Shown piece after piece: positions 9,273-18,454 of a stretch of 64,000 bases of DNA; position 1 is the first letter of the stretch; each line of letters begins with the position of its first letter. The stretch comes from Parahoeflea alexandrii (GTDB lineage Bacteria > Pseudomonadota > Alphaproteobacteria > Rhizobiales > Rhizobiaceae): contig NZ_JAPWHB010000005.1 in NCBI RefSeq assembly GCF_027214025.1, forward strand, positions 542,365 through 606,364. Direction: 5' to 3'. The notes under the pieces are model-generated. The model saw nothing but the letters and a program-made list of their open reading frames with translations, searched no databases and was not told where the DNA came from. A program made the translations under genes and the position numbers.

Positions 9273-10370
9273 ATGACCCAGACTGCAAACCGCTTGAAGA
9301 ACCTGCGCGCGGCCATGGCCGAAACCGGCACGGATCTGGTCGTGCTTGGACCGGGCGCCCACATGCACTGGCTCCTCGGCTTCCACCCGCACGGCGATGA
9401 ACGGCCCTGCCTGCTGCTGATCGGCCGCGAGCGCGAGGTGTTCCTGATGCCGGCGCTCAATGCCCAGGGAACGCGGGCCGAAACCGATATCGCGTTTTCC
9501 GAATGGGCCGACGAGAACGGACCCGACGCAGCATTGAAGCAGGCCTTGGAACAGATCGGCGTCACTGGCTCCGTCAAGGTGGTTCTCGATGAAACCATGC
9601 GCGCCGACTTCGCGCTTCTGGTGCTGGGCGCGCTGCCCGGCGCCCGCCATGATTTCACCCTCGATACGGTGGGCGCGCTGCGCATGCGCAAGGATGCCGG
9701 TGAATATGCGAAGCTCAAGGAGAACGCGCTCATCGACGACCGCGCCATGCAGGCGGGCTTTGCCGCGCTCAAGCCGGGCGTCAGCGAGCTGGAAATAGCC
9801 GATGTCATTCGCGCCGAATTCGCCCGCCATGGCGCAAAGCCGGAATTCACCATCGTCGGGTCGGGGCCGAACGGCGCTTTCCCGCACCATGCGACCGGCA
9901 ATCGCAAGCTCCAGCCTGGCGATGCGGTGGTCATGGACATCGGCGGCCGCAAGGACGGGTTTCCAAGCGACATGACCCGCATGGCCGTGATCGATCATGC
10001 CCCTGAAGGCTACGAAGAGGTGCATGCCATCGTCGAACGTGCCGTCTGCGCCGCACTGGTCGCGGCGCGTCCAGGCGTCAAGGCGATGGATGTGGATGCG
10101 GCGGCGCGCAACGTGATCGCAGAAGCCGGCTATGGCGAGTATTTCGTTCACCGGCTTGGCCACGGGCTCGGCATCGAGGTGCACGAGCCACCCTTCCTGA
10201 CTGCGACCTCTGAGACCGTGCTCGACGAGGGCATGGTGTTCTCCATCGAACCCGGGATCTATCTTCCCGGCCGCTTCGGCCTGCGGCTCGAGGACATCGT
10301 CATCCTGCGCGCCGACGGTCCCGAGATTCTCTCGTCGCTGCCGCGCGATTTTCACGTGGCCTCGGCATGA
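9273..10370 (+). CDS. M24 family metallopeptidase (Xaa-Pro aminopeptidase-like)
   Basis: Cytoplasmic pita-bread-fold enzyme of 365 residues with a creatinase-type N-terminal domain (1-135) and a C-terminal M24 domain. All five dinuclear metal ligands are present: D222 in VVMDIGG, D233 in PSDMTR, H297 in GHGLGIEVHE, E326 in IEPGIY and E340 in RLEDIV, so it should be a metal-dependent aminopeptidase or amidase. Creatinase itself lacks these ligands, which argues against that activity. The gene sits between the two hydantoinase B subunits, 14 bp after the first (CAGGAG ribosome site) and overlapping the second by 4 bp, so it probably acts on the linear product of ring opening or on an imported proline-type peptide (inference). 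Confidence 0.9.
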   Translation: MTQTANRLKNLRAAMAETGTDLVVLGPGAHMHWLLGFHPHGDERPCLLLIGREREVFLMPALNAQGTRAETDIAFSEWADENGPDAALKQALEQIGVTGSVKVVLDETMRADFALLVLGALPGARHDFTLDTVGALRMRKDAGEYAKLKENALIDDRAMQAGFAALKPGVSELEIADVIRAEFARHGAKPEFTIVGSGPNGAFPHHATGNRKLQPGDAVVMDIGGRKDGFPSDMTRMAVIDHAPEGYEEVHAIVERAVCAALVAARPGVKAMDVDAAARNVIAEAGYGEYFVHRLGHGLGIEVHEPPFLTATSETVLDEGMVFSIEPGIYLPGRFGLRLEDIVILRADGPEILSSLPRDFHVASA

Positions 10371-11953
10371 CCGGGCCCGCGCACGATCCGATCACCTTCA
10401 GCGTGATCCAGGCCGGGCTGACGGCGGCGGCCGACGAGATGTTTGCGGTGCTCAAGAAGACGGCAATGAGCCCGATCATCTACGAGGTGCTCGATGTCGG
10501 AACCGGCATCACCGATGCAAGAGGCGAGCTGGTCTCGTCGGGGGCGGGGATCCCGACCTTTGTCGGGGTGCTCGACAAGGCGGTCAAGCGCATCCTGGAG
10601 ATCGAAGGAGCCGACAAGGTGCGCGAAGGCGACCTCTTCGTCACCAACGATCCCTCCTATGGCGGGGTGACGCATCTCAACGATGTGGTGATTGCCATGC
10701 CGGTGTTCGCCAGGGGCGAGCTCGTTGCCTGGACCGCATCGATCGCGCACTGGAACGATATCGGCGGCATGACGCCCGGATCGATGTCGACAAAGGCGAG
10801 CGAGATCTTCCAGGAAGGCCTGCGCCTGCCGGCGGTGCGCCTGTTTGACGCCGGGGAGCTTTTGCAGCCGGTGTTCGACATCATCATGGCCAATTCGCGG
10901 CTGCCGGATTTTGTCCGCGGCGATCTCTGGGCGCAGGTGGCAGCGAGCCGCAGGGCCGCGACGCGGGTCGCGCAACTGGTGGAAACCTACGGCCTCGAGA
11001 TTTTCAAGGAAGCGCTCGAAAACCTGTTCGAGGAAGGCGAGCGGCGTGCGCGCGCAGGCCTCGCGCTGTTGCCGAAGGGCACTTTCCGAATCGAGGAGGA
11101 ACAGGATGACGGCGCGCTCTGGCAGGCCGAGATCCGCATCACCGACGATACGTTCACGGTGGACCTGTCGAACAACCCGGCCCAGCGGGCAGCACCCTAC
11201 AACACCAGCCGCGACGGAGCGGTAATCTCCTCGCAGATGATCTTCCGGGCCCTGTCGGATCCGACGCTCGCCGCCAATGCGGGATCGTTTAGGCCGCTTC
11301 AAGTGATCACCCGGGAAGGCACCATCTTCCATGCCACCGGCACCGCGCCGCACGGCTATTACTTCGAAACCCGCATAAGGCTCTACGACATGCTGTGGCA
11401 ATGCATGGCGCGGGCGCTGCCGGAGCGGATGCCCGCCGGCCATTTCGCCTCGATCTGCGGCACGGTCCTGGCGGGCGATCATCCCGATACCGGCCGCCGC
11501 TTCACCATGGTCGAGCCGCAGATGGGCGGCTGGGGCGCGACGGCCGAGCGTGACGGGCTGGATGCCATGTATTCCGCCAGCCATGGCGAGACGTTCAACT
11601 GTCCGGTCGAGATCTGCGAAACCCGCTACGGCATCGATGTCGGCTACAAGCGGCTCAATGAAAGCGCCGATGGCCGCGGCGCGCATTCGGGCGGCAAGGG
11701 CCTGTCGGTTTCCTACAAGCCACGCGGACGGACCGTGCTCGCCGGCGGCTACAGCCGCAACCGGATCCCGGTCTGGGGCCTGAACGGCGGCGACAATGGC
11801 GGCACCAACGCGATCGCGGTCAGGCGCGGGGATGGGACGAGCGAAAGCTATGCATTCGTCAGCGGCCTCGAGGTGCAGCCGGGCGACGAGATCGTCATCT
11901 CGACCGCCAATGGCGGCGGCTGGGGCATGCCGGGCATGAAAACGGATGAATGA
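10367..11953 (+). CDS. hyuB: Hydantoinase B/oxoprolinase B subunit, copy 2
   Basis: Second B-type subunit (528 residues), clearly homologous to the one at 7600: shared blocks include DEMFAVLKKTAMSPIIYEVLD, GDLFVTNDPSYGGVTHLND, ASIAHWNDIGGMTPGS, GGWGATAERDGLDAMYSASHGE and ANGGGWG near the end. It overlaps the M24 gene by 4 bp and is the last gene of the operon. No second A subunit is seen in the window, so it either shares the A subunit at 5510 or works alone. Compared with copy 1 it is 24 residues shorter, lacking the C-terminal tail that follows GNGGGSGDPKRRDPEKVRAD in copy 1. A convergent gene ends only 56 bp downstream. Confidence 0.9.
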   Translation: MTGPAHDPITFSVIQAGLTAAADEMFAVLKKTAMSPIIYEVLDVGTGITDARGELVSSGAGIPTFVGVLDKAVKRILEIEGADKVREGDLFVTNDPSYGGVTHLNDVVIAMPVFARGELVAWTASIAHWNDIGGMTPGSMSTKASEIFQEGLRLPAVRLFDAGELLQPVFDIIMANSRLPDFVRGDLWAQVAASRRAATRVAQLVETYGLEIFKEALENLFEEGERRARAGLALLPKGTFRIEEEQDDGALWQAEIRITDDTFTVDLSNNPAQRAAPYNTSRDGAVISSQMIFRALSDPTLAANAGSFRPLQVITREGTIFHATGTAPHGYYFETRIRLYDMLWQCMARALPERMPAGHFASICGTVLAGDHPDTGRRFTMVEPQMGGWGATAERDGLDAMYSASHGETFNCPVEICETRYGIDVGYKRLNESADGRGAHSGGKGLSVSYKPRGRTVLAGGYSRNRIPVWGLNGGDNGGTNAIAVRRGDGTSESYAFVSGLEVQPGDEIVISTANGGGWGMPGMKTDE

Positions 11954-12009
11954 AGGAGTGGCAGTCACGAGCTGCGACCCGCCCAGGGGAAGCTCCCGCT
12001 TGTCTGTCG

Positions 12010-12969
12010 CTATTTCCGCTTGAACAGAAGCTCGCAGTTGCCGATCCGGTCATCCAGGCGCGCAAGCCAGTCTTTCGCTGGTGCGTCTTTCAACAGATAG
12101 GCGTCCAGAAACGCGAGCGTAAGCTGTTCAACAGCCTGCTTGTGCGCAGGCACGGGCGACTGGTCGGGCCGTGCGATGCCGCCGAGATAGTGATTAGCAT
12201 CGGTCAGGAGAGCGAGATACTTGTCGCCCGGCGGCGCAAATTCATAGGGCTCCACCTTCCAGTGCCAGTCCTGGCCCTTGGCTCCACCGTCAAGCGTGCC
12301 GGTCACGTTGAGCAGCGGGCCGCTGATATCGTCCCATGATCCTTCTCGCAGGCCCTGCTGGTCACGGCCCTGCGCGCTGAGCAGGATCGCGGCTGAGAAG
12401 CGGTCATCCCTGAAATTTCGCGGTCCCTCGCCGGGGAGATCGATCCAGGCACCGGCCAAGAGTTGCGAGGTGTAGGCGCCGAAGGAATGGCCGGCGATGG
12501 CTCCGGGAACCGGATCTGGCAATCGTCCGCACGTCCCGGCCATGATCGCATCGAGTCCGCCCATCACCCGCCGGACAATCCGAATTCGCTCGAACCAGTA
12601 CCATGGCTCATGCAGAATCTCGAACATGCGTGCCCGGACCTGCGGATCGGCCTGCCAGGCCGAGAGGTCGCCGGCCGGATCGAGACCGAGATGCGGTTCG
12701 GCTGCGGCAACCGCCCCGATCCAGTCGGGGAAGGTCGGGTGGATCACCAGATAGCCACGAGCCGCCCAGTATGCGGAAAGATCTGCATAGTCACGGCCGC
12801 TGGCGCTCAATCCGTGGCAAAAGACGACGTATCCCCGGGGAAGGCTGTCTTCCGGCCAGCGGCACACAAGCGGCAGCGCCATCCCGTCGGTCACGCCGGT
12901 CAGTTCGATGTCGGTTCGTACCTTGACGTTCCCGTGCCGGGAGGCGGGCGGATACGAGGCTTCGCTCAT
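12010..12969 (-). CDS. Alpha/beta hydrolase (dienelactone hydrolase-like)
   Basis: A 319-residue hydrolase of the alpha/beta fold. The oxyanion strand is YVVFCHGLSASGRDY (HG at 52-53), the nucleophile elbow is GHSFG with Ser162, and a likely catalytic His lies in DANHYLGG near the C-terminus, with the acid probably in NVTGTLDGG. There is no signal peptide, so it acts in the cytoplasm. It resembles the PlaF/predicted dienelactone hydrolase group, which covers esterases, lipases and amidases. It is the last gene of the minus-strand operon beginning at 19633 and overlaps the ATPase stop by 4 bp (ATGA). A role in cleaving an ester or amide taken up by the coupled importer is inferred from position. 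Confidence 0.85.
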   Translation of the reverse strand: MSEASYPPASRHGNVKVRTDIELTGVTDGMALPLVCRWPEDSLPRGYVVFCHGLSASGRDYADLSAYWAARGYLVIHPTFPDWIGAVAAAEPHLGLDPAGDLSAWQADPQVRARMFEILHEPWYWFERIRIVRRVMGGLDAIMAGTCGRLPDPVPGAIAGHSFGAYTSQLLAGAWIDLPGEGPRNFRDDRFSAAILLSAQGRDQQGLREGSWDDISGPLLNVTGTLDGGAKGQDWHWKVEPYEFAPPGDKYLALLTDANHYLGGIARPDQSPVPAHKQAVEQLTLAFLDAYLLKDAPAKDWLARLDDRIGNCELLFKRK

Positions 12970-13997
12970 GAAACAACGGACTCCTTGTCCTTGGCGGTTC
13001 TCACCGTGTCGCAGGTTTCGGTGGCATGGAGAAAGCAGCTCGCCGTCCCGCCGCCGTCGATCGCATAGGCCGGCGGCATTTCCGACCGGCAGCGCGACAT
13101 GACGTGTGGACAGCGGTTCTGGTAAGGGCAGCCCGACACCGACAGCCGCGGCGCGTCGGAAGCCGGGGCGGACTTGCGCGCTGTACGCCTCTGCCGCTGC
13201 GCCTGCGGATCAAGCAGCGGCACGGCATCGAGCAGCGCCCTTGTATAGGGGTGCGCCGGCGCATGATAGACGCGGTCGGACGGACCTTCCTCGACGACAT
13301 GGCCCAGATACATCACCGCAATGCGGTCCGAGATGTGGTGCACCAGCGCCAGATCGTGGGCGATCATCAGATACGCGATGCCAAACTCGGCGCGTCGTTC
13401 ATAGAGCAGGTTGATGATCTGGTTCTGGGTCGACACGTCGAGTGCGCTCACCGGCTCGTCGAGCACGATCAGCTTCGGTTGCAGTGCCAGCGCCGAGGCA
13501 ATGGCGATGCGCTGCCGCTGGCCGCCGGAAAACTGGTGCGGATGGCGGTCGAGATGTTCCTCGGAAAGCGACACCAGCTTCAAGAGTTCGACGGCGCGGG
13601 CCCGCCGCTCTGCCCGGTCCATGCTGGTGTGCACGCGCAGCGGCTCGGTGACGATCGCCTCGACCGTCATCGACGGATTGAGCGAGGAATAGGGGTCCTG
13701 GAACACCGCCTGGATCTGGCTGCGGATGGCGGGCGGATAGCGCGTCTTCAGCGACGCCAGCTCGACGTCGCCGAAGCGGATCGAGCCGCTGGAGGCCTTG
13801 ACCAAGCCGAGCACGGCGTTGGCGATGGAGGATTTGCCGGAGCCCGACTCTCCGACCAGCCCAAGCGTCTCGCCGGCGCGGATCGACAGGGTCGCCCCCT
13901 TGACCGCATGAAACTGTTTTCCGCCGAAGCCAAACAGCGAGCGGCCAGAATAGGTGACCTGGAGGTCGGTGATCTCAAGCAGTGGATTGTCGGTCAC
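12966..13997 (-). CDS. ABC transporter ATPase, DppF type
   Basis: ATPase subunit (343 residues) of the second peptide-type importer. Walker A GESGSGKS is at residues 49-56, signature [15 protein letters not shown], Walker B LIVLDEPVSALDVS, switch LMIAHDLALV. The C-terminal oligopeptide-transporter extension is present with its cysteines (GCPYQNRCPHVMSRC ... CF). The preferred start is a GTG at 13997 that overlaps the stop of the upstream fusion gene as GTGA; residues upstream of it in the same frame belong to the antisense reading of that gene's end. It partners the ATPase half of the fusion protein encoded just upstream. Confidence 0.9.
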   Translation of the reverse strand: MTDNPLLEITDLQVTYSGRSLFGFGGKQFHAVKGATLSIRAGETLGLVGESGSGKSSIANAVLGLVKASSGSIRFGDVELASLKTRYPPAIRSQIQAVFQDPYSSLNPSMTVEAIVTEPLRVHTSMDRAERRARAVELLKLVSLSEEHLDRHPHQFSGGQRQRIAIASALALQPKLIVLDEPVSALDVSTQNQIINLLYERRAEFGIAYLMIAHDLALVHHISDRIAVMYLGHVVEEGPSDRVYHAPAHPYTRALLDAVPLLDPQAQRQRRTARKSAPASDAPRLSVSGCPYQNRCPHVMSRCRSEMPPAYAIDGGGTASCFLHATETCDTVRTAKDKESVVS

Positions 13998-15919
13998 GAC
14001 GCCGCCTCCATGCCGAATTCGCAGGCACGGATGCAGCGCACCTGTCTCTCGGTGCCGACCAGCGGGATGCGCGCATCGCAAGCAGCGATTTTGTAATCGC
14101 AGCGATCGGAGAAGCGGCAGCCGACCGGCCAGTCGCCGGGTCTTGGAACATTGCCGCGAATGGTCGGCAGCGGCGGCATGCGGTCGGAGGCATGCGGCAT
14201 GGCGCTGAGCAGGCCGCTTGTATAGGGGTGCCGCGGTTCGGCAAAAAGCGGATCGACATCGGCCATCTCCACCATCTCGCCCGCATACATGACCGCGATG
14301 CGGTCGCAGATGTCGGCCGCGACGGCGAGATCGTGGGTGACGAACAGGATCGCCATGCCGAACTCGGCCTGCAGGTCGCGGAACAGATCGAGGATCTCCT
14401 GCTGCACGGTCACGTCGAGGGCGGTGGTCGGCTCGTCGGCGATCAGCAGCGATGGATTGCAGCTCAGCGCCCGGGCAATCGCCACGCGCTGGGCCATGCC
14501 GCCGGACAGCTCGTGTGGATAGGCCCGCGCACGCTCCTCCGGCCGCGGGATACCGACGCGGTCGATGAGTTCCACCGTGCGGTTCCAGGCCTGTTTCCGG
14601 GTGAGGCTCTGCTTCATGCGCAGAACCTCGGAAATCTGGCTGCCAACGGTGAAAGCCGGGTTGAGGCTGGTGGTCGGATCCTGAAAGACCATCGCAGCCT
14701 CGTTGCCGCGCACCTGTTCCATCTGATGGCGTGTGAGCTCCCTGAGATCCCGGCCATTGAGCATGATCGAGCCGTGAGTGGTGCGGACGCCGGTTGCGAG
14801 CAGGCCAAGGATCGCAAGCCCGGTCAGGGTCTTGCCGCTGCCGGATTCGCCGACCAGACCGAGCGTCTCGCCCCTGGCGATGCTCAGAGACAGGTCGGTG
14901 ATCACCGGAACTTCGCCGCCGCTCCGCGCCGGCACCATCACCTGAAGGTTTTCGACCCGCAGGATCTCGTCCGCACGGCGGGCGAGCGATACGGGTTCTG
15001 CAGCCACCGGTTCTGGCGCAAAACGCTGGGCCGGCTTATCCGGCGTGACGGCGACCGCGATTCCCCGGCCGATCGAATCGCGCAGCACGTCACCCAGGAG
15101 ATTGACGGAAAGCACCGTCAGGATGATTGCAACGCCGGGAGGCACCGACAGGAACCAGTTGAAGTCCATGAAGGCCGCGGCAGTGTTGAGCATCGTGCCC
15201 CAGCTTGCCTGCGGTGGCTGGACGCCAAGTCCGATAAAGCTCAGGCCCGCCTCGGCAAGCAGCACCGCGCCGACGGTCAGCGTCACCTGCACGATCAGCG
15301 GCGGCGCGATGTTGGGAAAGATGTGCCGGATGAGGATGCGATTGTCCGATGCGCCGACGACGCGGGCGGAGCGGACATAGACTTCCTCGCGCTCGGCCAG
15401 CACCACGCCACGCGCCAGACGCAGGAACGAGGTGGAAAACAGGATGCCGAGTGCGATCATCGCCCGGTGCAGTCCCGCGCCGAGAATGGCGATGATGACG
15501 ATGGCCACCATGATGCCGGGGATCGAGACCACCGCCTCGACGATGCGCATGACGACCCAGTCCCACATTCCGCCGCGGTACCCGATGAACAGTCCGATGG
15601 GCACGCCGAGAAGGACGGCGATCGTGGTTGCTTCCGCCGCCGCGATTGCTGCGATCCGGCAGCCATGGATCAGCCGGCTGAGCACGTCGCGCCCGAGGTC
15701 GTCGGTGCCGAGCCAATGGGCAGCGGACGGTCCCTGCAAGGCTTCCATCAGGTTCTGTCGCAACGGGTCGTAGGGCGACACCCAGTCCGCGAAAACGGCG
15801 AGGAAGGCGAGAAGCACCAGAAATCCCGTCGCCATGCCGGTGATGATCTGCGCACCGTTCGGCCGCCACCGGGCGCGGTGCCGCACCGCTCCAGACAGAT
15901 TGTCGGACTTGATGGTCAT
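13994..15919 (-). CDS. ABC transporter permease-ATPase fusion (DppC-DppD)
   Basis: A 641-residue protein in which a DppC-type permease (residues 1-285) and a DppD-type ATPase (about 319-641) are joined by a Pro/Ala-rich linker (286-318). The permease half has GTDDLGRDVLSRLIHG at 71 onward, a coupling loop VVGASDNRILIRHIFPNIAPP and the GDVLRDSIG end. The ATPase half has Walker A GESGSGKT at 357-364, signature LSGGMAQRVAIARAL, Walker B LLIADEPTTALDVTVQ, switch FVTHDLAVA and a C-terminal cysteine cluster (GCRFSDRCDYKIAACD). The frame is continuous across the junction with no stop. The ATG at 15919 overlaps the DppB stop by 4 bp. Such permease/ATPase fusions are known in this transporter family but are a minority architecture. 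Confidence 0.9.
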   Translation of the reverse strand: MTIKSDNLSGAVRHRARWRPNGAQIITGMATGFLVLLAFLAVFADWVSPYDPLRQNLMEALQGPSAAHWLGTDDLGRDVLSRLIHGCRIAAIAAAEATTIAVLLGVPIGLFIGYRGGMWDWVVMRIVEAVVSIPGIMVAIVIIAILGAGLHRAMIALGILFSTSFLRLARGVVLAEREEVYVRSARVVGASDNRILIRHIFPNIAPPLIVQVTLTVGAVLLAEAGLSFIGLGVQPPQASWGTMLNTAAAFMDFNWFLSVPPGVAIILTVLSVNLLGDVLRDSIGRGIAVAVTPDKPAQRFAPEPVAAEPVSLARRADEILRVENLQVMVPARSGGEVPVITDLSLSIARGETLGLVGESGSGKTLTGLAILGLLATGVRTTHGSIMLNGRDLRELTRHQMEQVRGNEAAMVFQDPTTSLNPAFTVGSQISEVLRMKQSLTRKQAWNRTVELIDRVGIPRPEERARAYPHELSGGMAQRVAIARALSCNPSLLIADEPTTALDVTVQQEILDLFRDLQAEFGMAILFVTHDLAVAADICDRIAVMYAGEMVEMADVDPLFAEPRHPYTSGLLSAMPHASDRMPPLPTIRGNVPRPGDWPVGCRFSDRCDYKIAACDARIPLVGTERQVRCIRACEFGMEAAS

Positions 15920-16860
15920 GAGGGCCGCGCCTTTGGATTGAGCAGGCCGTAGATGATGTCGGTCGCGAGTTGGACCAGCACGACCAGTCCGACCATGACC
16001 AGCACCAAGCCCTGCAGCAAAGGAATGTCCTGCTGCCGGACTGCCGCGATGGCAAGCGTACCGAGCCCGTTGATGGCAAACACCTGCTCGACGATCAGTG
16101 CACCGCCCAGCAGAACGGTGATCTGGAAGGACAGAACGGCGACCACCGGCACAAGGGCGTTGGTCAGCGCGTGCCGGAAGATGATGCGCCGGGTCGACAG
16201 GCCCTGGGCCCGCGCGGCGCGGATGTAGTCCTGCTGGAGAACGCCGACCATCGCCGATCGCACCTGCCGCGCGATTGCTGCGCTCGAGGAGGTCCCGAGC
16301 GCGATTGAAGGCAGGATCACGCTGCGGAGCCACTCCCACGGAGACTCGGTCAGCGGCGTGAAGCCTGTTGCCGGAAACCAGCGCAGATTGACCGCGAAGA
16401 TGGCGACCAGGATCAGGCCGAACCAGAAATTCGGGACTGCCTGTCCGAAGGTGGCGCCGATTGTTGCGAAGCGGTCCACCCAGGACCTGGGTCTCAGCGC
16501 CGCCGCAACGCCTGCGGCGACACCGATGACGATCGCTATGAGGGCCGACATCGCCGTCAGGGACAGCGTGACCGGGAGCCGCTGCATCACGGCTCCCATC
16601 ACACTGACGCTGTTGAAGAACGAAGACCCCAGATCCCCCTGGACCGCCCGCCCGAGCCATTGAAGGTAGCGCAGGTGGATCGGCTCGTTGAGGCCCAGCC
16701 GTTCGCGCACGATCTCGTACTGTTCCTCTGTGCCGGTGTCGCCGATGATCAGATCGACCGGATCGCTCGGCAGCAGCGACGTGAACGAGAACGTCAGCAC
16801 CGAGACGATGAACAACAGGGGCAGCAGCGCGAGAAGACGCTGAACGATGAGCTTCAACAT
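15916..16860 (-). CDS. ABC transporter permease, DppB type
   Basis: Inner-membrane permease (314 residues) of the second peptide-type importer. First helix LLALLPLLFIVSVLTFSF, then LLPSDPVDLIIGDTG, the ERLGLNEPIHLRYLQWLGR segment, and the coupling loop ARAQGLSTRRIIFRHALTNALV. The C-terminal helix pair VGLVVLVQLATDIIYGLLNPK matches DppB. The gene lies 14 bp after the binding-protein stop and overlaps the permease-ATPase fusion by 4 bp. Six transmembrane helices are expected. Confidence 0.92.
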   Translation of the reverse strand: MLKLIVQRLLALLPLLFIVSVLTFSFTSLLPSDPVDLIIGDTGTEEQYEIVRERLGLNEPIHLRYLQWLGRAVQGDLGSSFFNSVSVMGAVMQRLPVTLSLTAMSALIAIVIGVAAGVAAALRPRSWVDRFATIGATFGQAVPNFWFGLILVAIFAVNLRWFPATGFTPLTESPWEWLRSVILPSIALGTSSSAAIARQVRSAMVGVLQQDYIRAARAQGLSTRRIIFRHALTNALVPVVAVLSFQITVLLGGALIVEQVFAINGLGTLAIAAVRQQDIPLLQGLVLVMVGLVVLVQLATDIIYGLLNPKARPS

Positions 16861-16874
16861 GGGGGATCCGCTGT

Positions 16875-18395
16875 TCAGTCGTTCGCCTTGAGGCCACGAA
16901 GATTAATCGAATCCTCGCCGTAGCGATAGACGACCGTCGGGTTGGCGTCGGTCTTTTCGCTGGCACCGATGAGGATCGGCGAATTGGCCACGAAGATCAG
17001 GAATGCTTCCTCGGCCAGTTTCGCCGCGAGTTTCTGGTAGATCGGTCCGCGCACATCGGTCTCGACCGACTGCAGACCGGCTTCGGCCAGCGACAACAGT
17101 TCCTCGCTCGGCTTGGTCTTGAACGGATTGTAGGCGGCGTCCTCGTAGATGTAGCGAAGCGACAGGAACTTCGGATCGGTGTTGGTGTTCCAGACCAGAT
17201 TGGTCGCCGGGAAATCCGTCGTGCGGCTGCGCCGCGCAAGGGTGCCTGGTTCCACCGGCGCGATGTTCATGGTGATGCCGATTTCCTTGAAGAAGCCTGC
17301 CAGCGCCTCGAGCCGCGACTGGTAGATCGGGATCGAGGGCATGTCGAATGTGAATCCGTCCGGGAACGCCGATTTGGCCATGTACTCCTTGGCCTTATCG
17401 ACGTCGTAGGCATAGACGCCCTCGAGGTCCGGATTGTAGGCCCAGCTGCCCTTAGCGTAGGGCTGGTAGGAATCCTCAGACAGGCCGAACAGCACCGCCT
17501 TGCCGAACGCCGCGCGGTCGATGGAATGGGCCATCGCCAGCCGCACGTTGCGGTCGGCGAAGGCGGGGACGACGGTGCCCTCGCGGTCGGAGATGATCAC
17601 GTGGTAATTGAGGCCGCCGGTGTTGCGGACGAGCTTCAGGCCTGCCGTGCGGTCGATGATCGCGGCCTGCGGGTTGGCGAGCCAGTTGCCGGCGTCGATC
17701 TGGCCGGTCTTCAGCGCGTTCAGACGCGCGGTGTCGTCCGGGATTTCCCACACCTCGTAGCGGGAAAGCCCGATCATTTCCTTGTCCCAATAGGTCGGGT
17801 TCGGCGTGTAAACCTGCACCTCGCCCTCGCGCGATTGGTCCTTGCTGTGAACATAGGGACCGGTGCCGATCGGATTGCGGTCGATCGTCGGATCGGCCAT
17901 CGCCGCCGGGGCCAGCATCATGCCGCCGGTGTAGCACAGGCTGTCGATGATCGCCGGGTCCGGCTCCTTGAGCTTGATGACGAAGGTGTAGTCGTCGATC
18001 GCCTCAGCGCTTTCGACGGTCTTGAGACCCTCGATGATGGCAAGCTGGACGCCGCGGTTGATGTTGGCCGCGGCGACTTCGGCGTTGAAAGCCTCGCCGT
18101 TGGAGAAGCTTATGCCCTGGCGCAGCATGATCTTCACGTTCAGGCCGTCGATCTCGTATCCGGTGGCAAGCAACGGCACGGCCTTGCCGTCAGGCGCCTT
18201 CTCGAACAGCGATTCATAGACCGGCCGCAGGTATGGGACGCCGGAGCCGCTCTGCTGCTGCGGATCCATGGTGATGAGTTTCACCTGCTCGGCGTATTTG
18301 AACGTGCCCGAAGGTTCGGCATTTGCGGTCGCGCCAAGCCCCAGCCCGACACACACCACGGCCGACACGATTGAATTCCTTATCAAAGCTTTCAT
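16875..18395 (-). CDS. Peptide-type ABC transporter substrate-binding protein
   Basis: Periplasmic binding protein of SBP family 5 (506 residues). An N-terminal signal peptide is visible (MKALIRNSIVSAVVCVGLGL, then ATANA, cleavage likely after ANA). Family blocks follow: MDPQQQSGSGVPYLRPVYES, the ISFSNGEAFNAE region, and YNPDLEGVYAYDVDKAKEYM. The ATG at 18395 has a strong GGGAGGAA ribosome site. It is the second gene of the operon behind the CoA-transferase gene (60 bp gap) and is followed by its permeases. The ligand is unknown; the associated CoA transferase and hydrolase suggest an organic acid, ester or amide rather than a nutrient peptide (inference). Confidence 0.92.
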   Translation of the reverse strand: MKALIRNSIVSAVVCVGLGLGATANAEPSGTFKYAEQVKLITMDPQQQSGSGVPYLRPVYESLFEKAPDGKAVPLLATGYEIDGLNVKIMLRQGISFSNGEAFNAEVAAANINRGVQLAIIEGLKTVESAEAIDDYTFVIKLKEPDPAIIDSLCYTGGMMLAPAAMADPTIDRNPIGTGPYVHSKDQSREGEVQVYTPNPTYWDKEMIGLSRYEVWEIPDDTARLNALKTGQIDAGNWLANPQAAIIDRTAGLKLVRNTGGLNYHVIISDREGTVVPAFADRNVRLAMAHSIDRAAFGKAVLFGLSEDSYQPYAKGSWAYNPDLEGVYAYDVDKAKEYMAKSAFPDGFTFDMPSIPIYQSRLEALAGFFKEIGITMNIAPVEPGTLARRSRTTDFPATNLVWNTNTDPKFLSLRYIYEDAAYNPFKTKPSEELLSLAEAGLQSVETDVRGPIYQKLAAKLAEEAFLIFVANSPILIGASEKTDANPTVVYRYGEDSINLRGLKAND

Positions 18396-18454
18396 TTCTA
18401 TTCCTCCCTATTGAATCCCAGTACGAACTCCCGTCGGCATCGGCCTGCAACCCG

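Noticed and set aside
9273..10370. Creatinase
   Set aside because: All five metal ligands of M24 metallopeptidases are present, whereas creatinase lacks them.
13982..15952. Long plus-strand frame (over 650 codons) opposite the fusion ABC gene
   Set aside because: Antisense shadow: composition is rich in His, Asp, Gly and Arg, typical of the complement of GC-rich coding DNA, and no domain is seen.
15920..16966. N-terminal extension of the permease-ATPase fusion to a 990-residue protein
   Set aside because: The extra residues are low-complexity Arg/Pro/His-rich sequence that is antisense-frame reading of the DppB gene; the ATG at 15919 with ATGA overlap gives a normal permease start.
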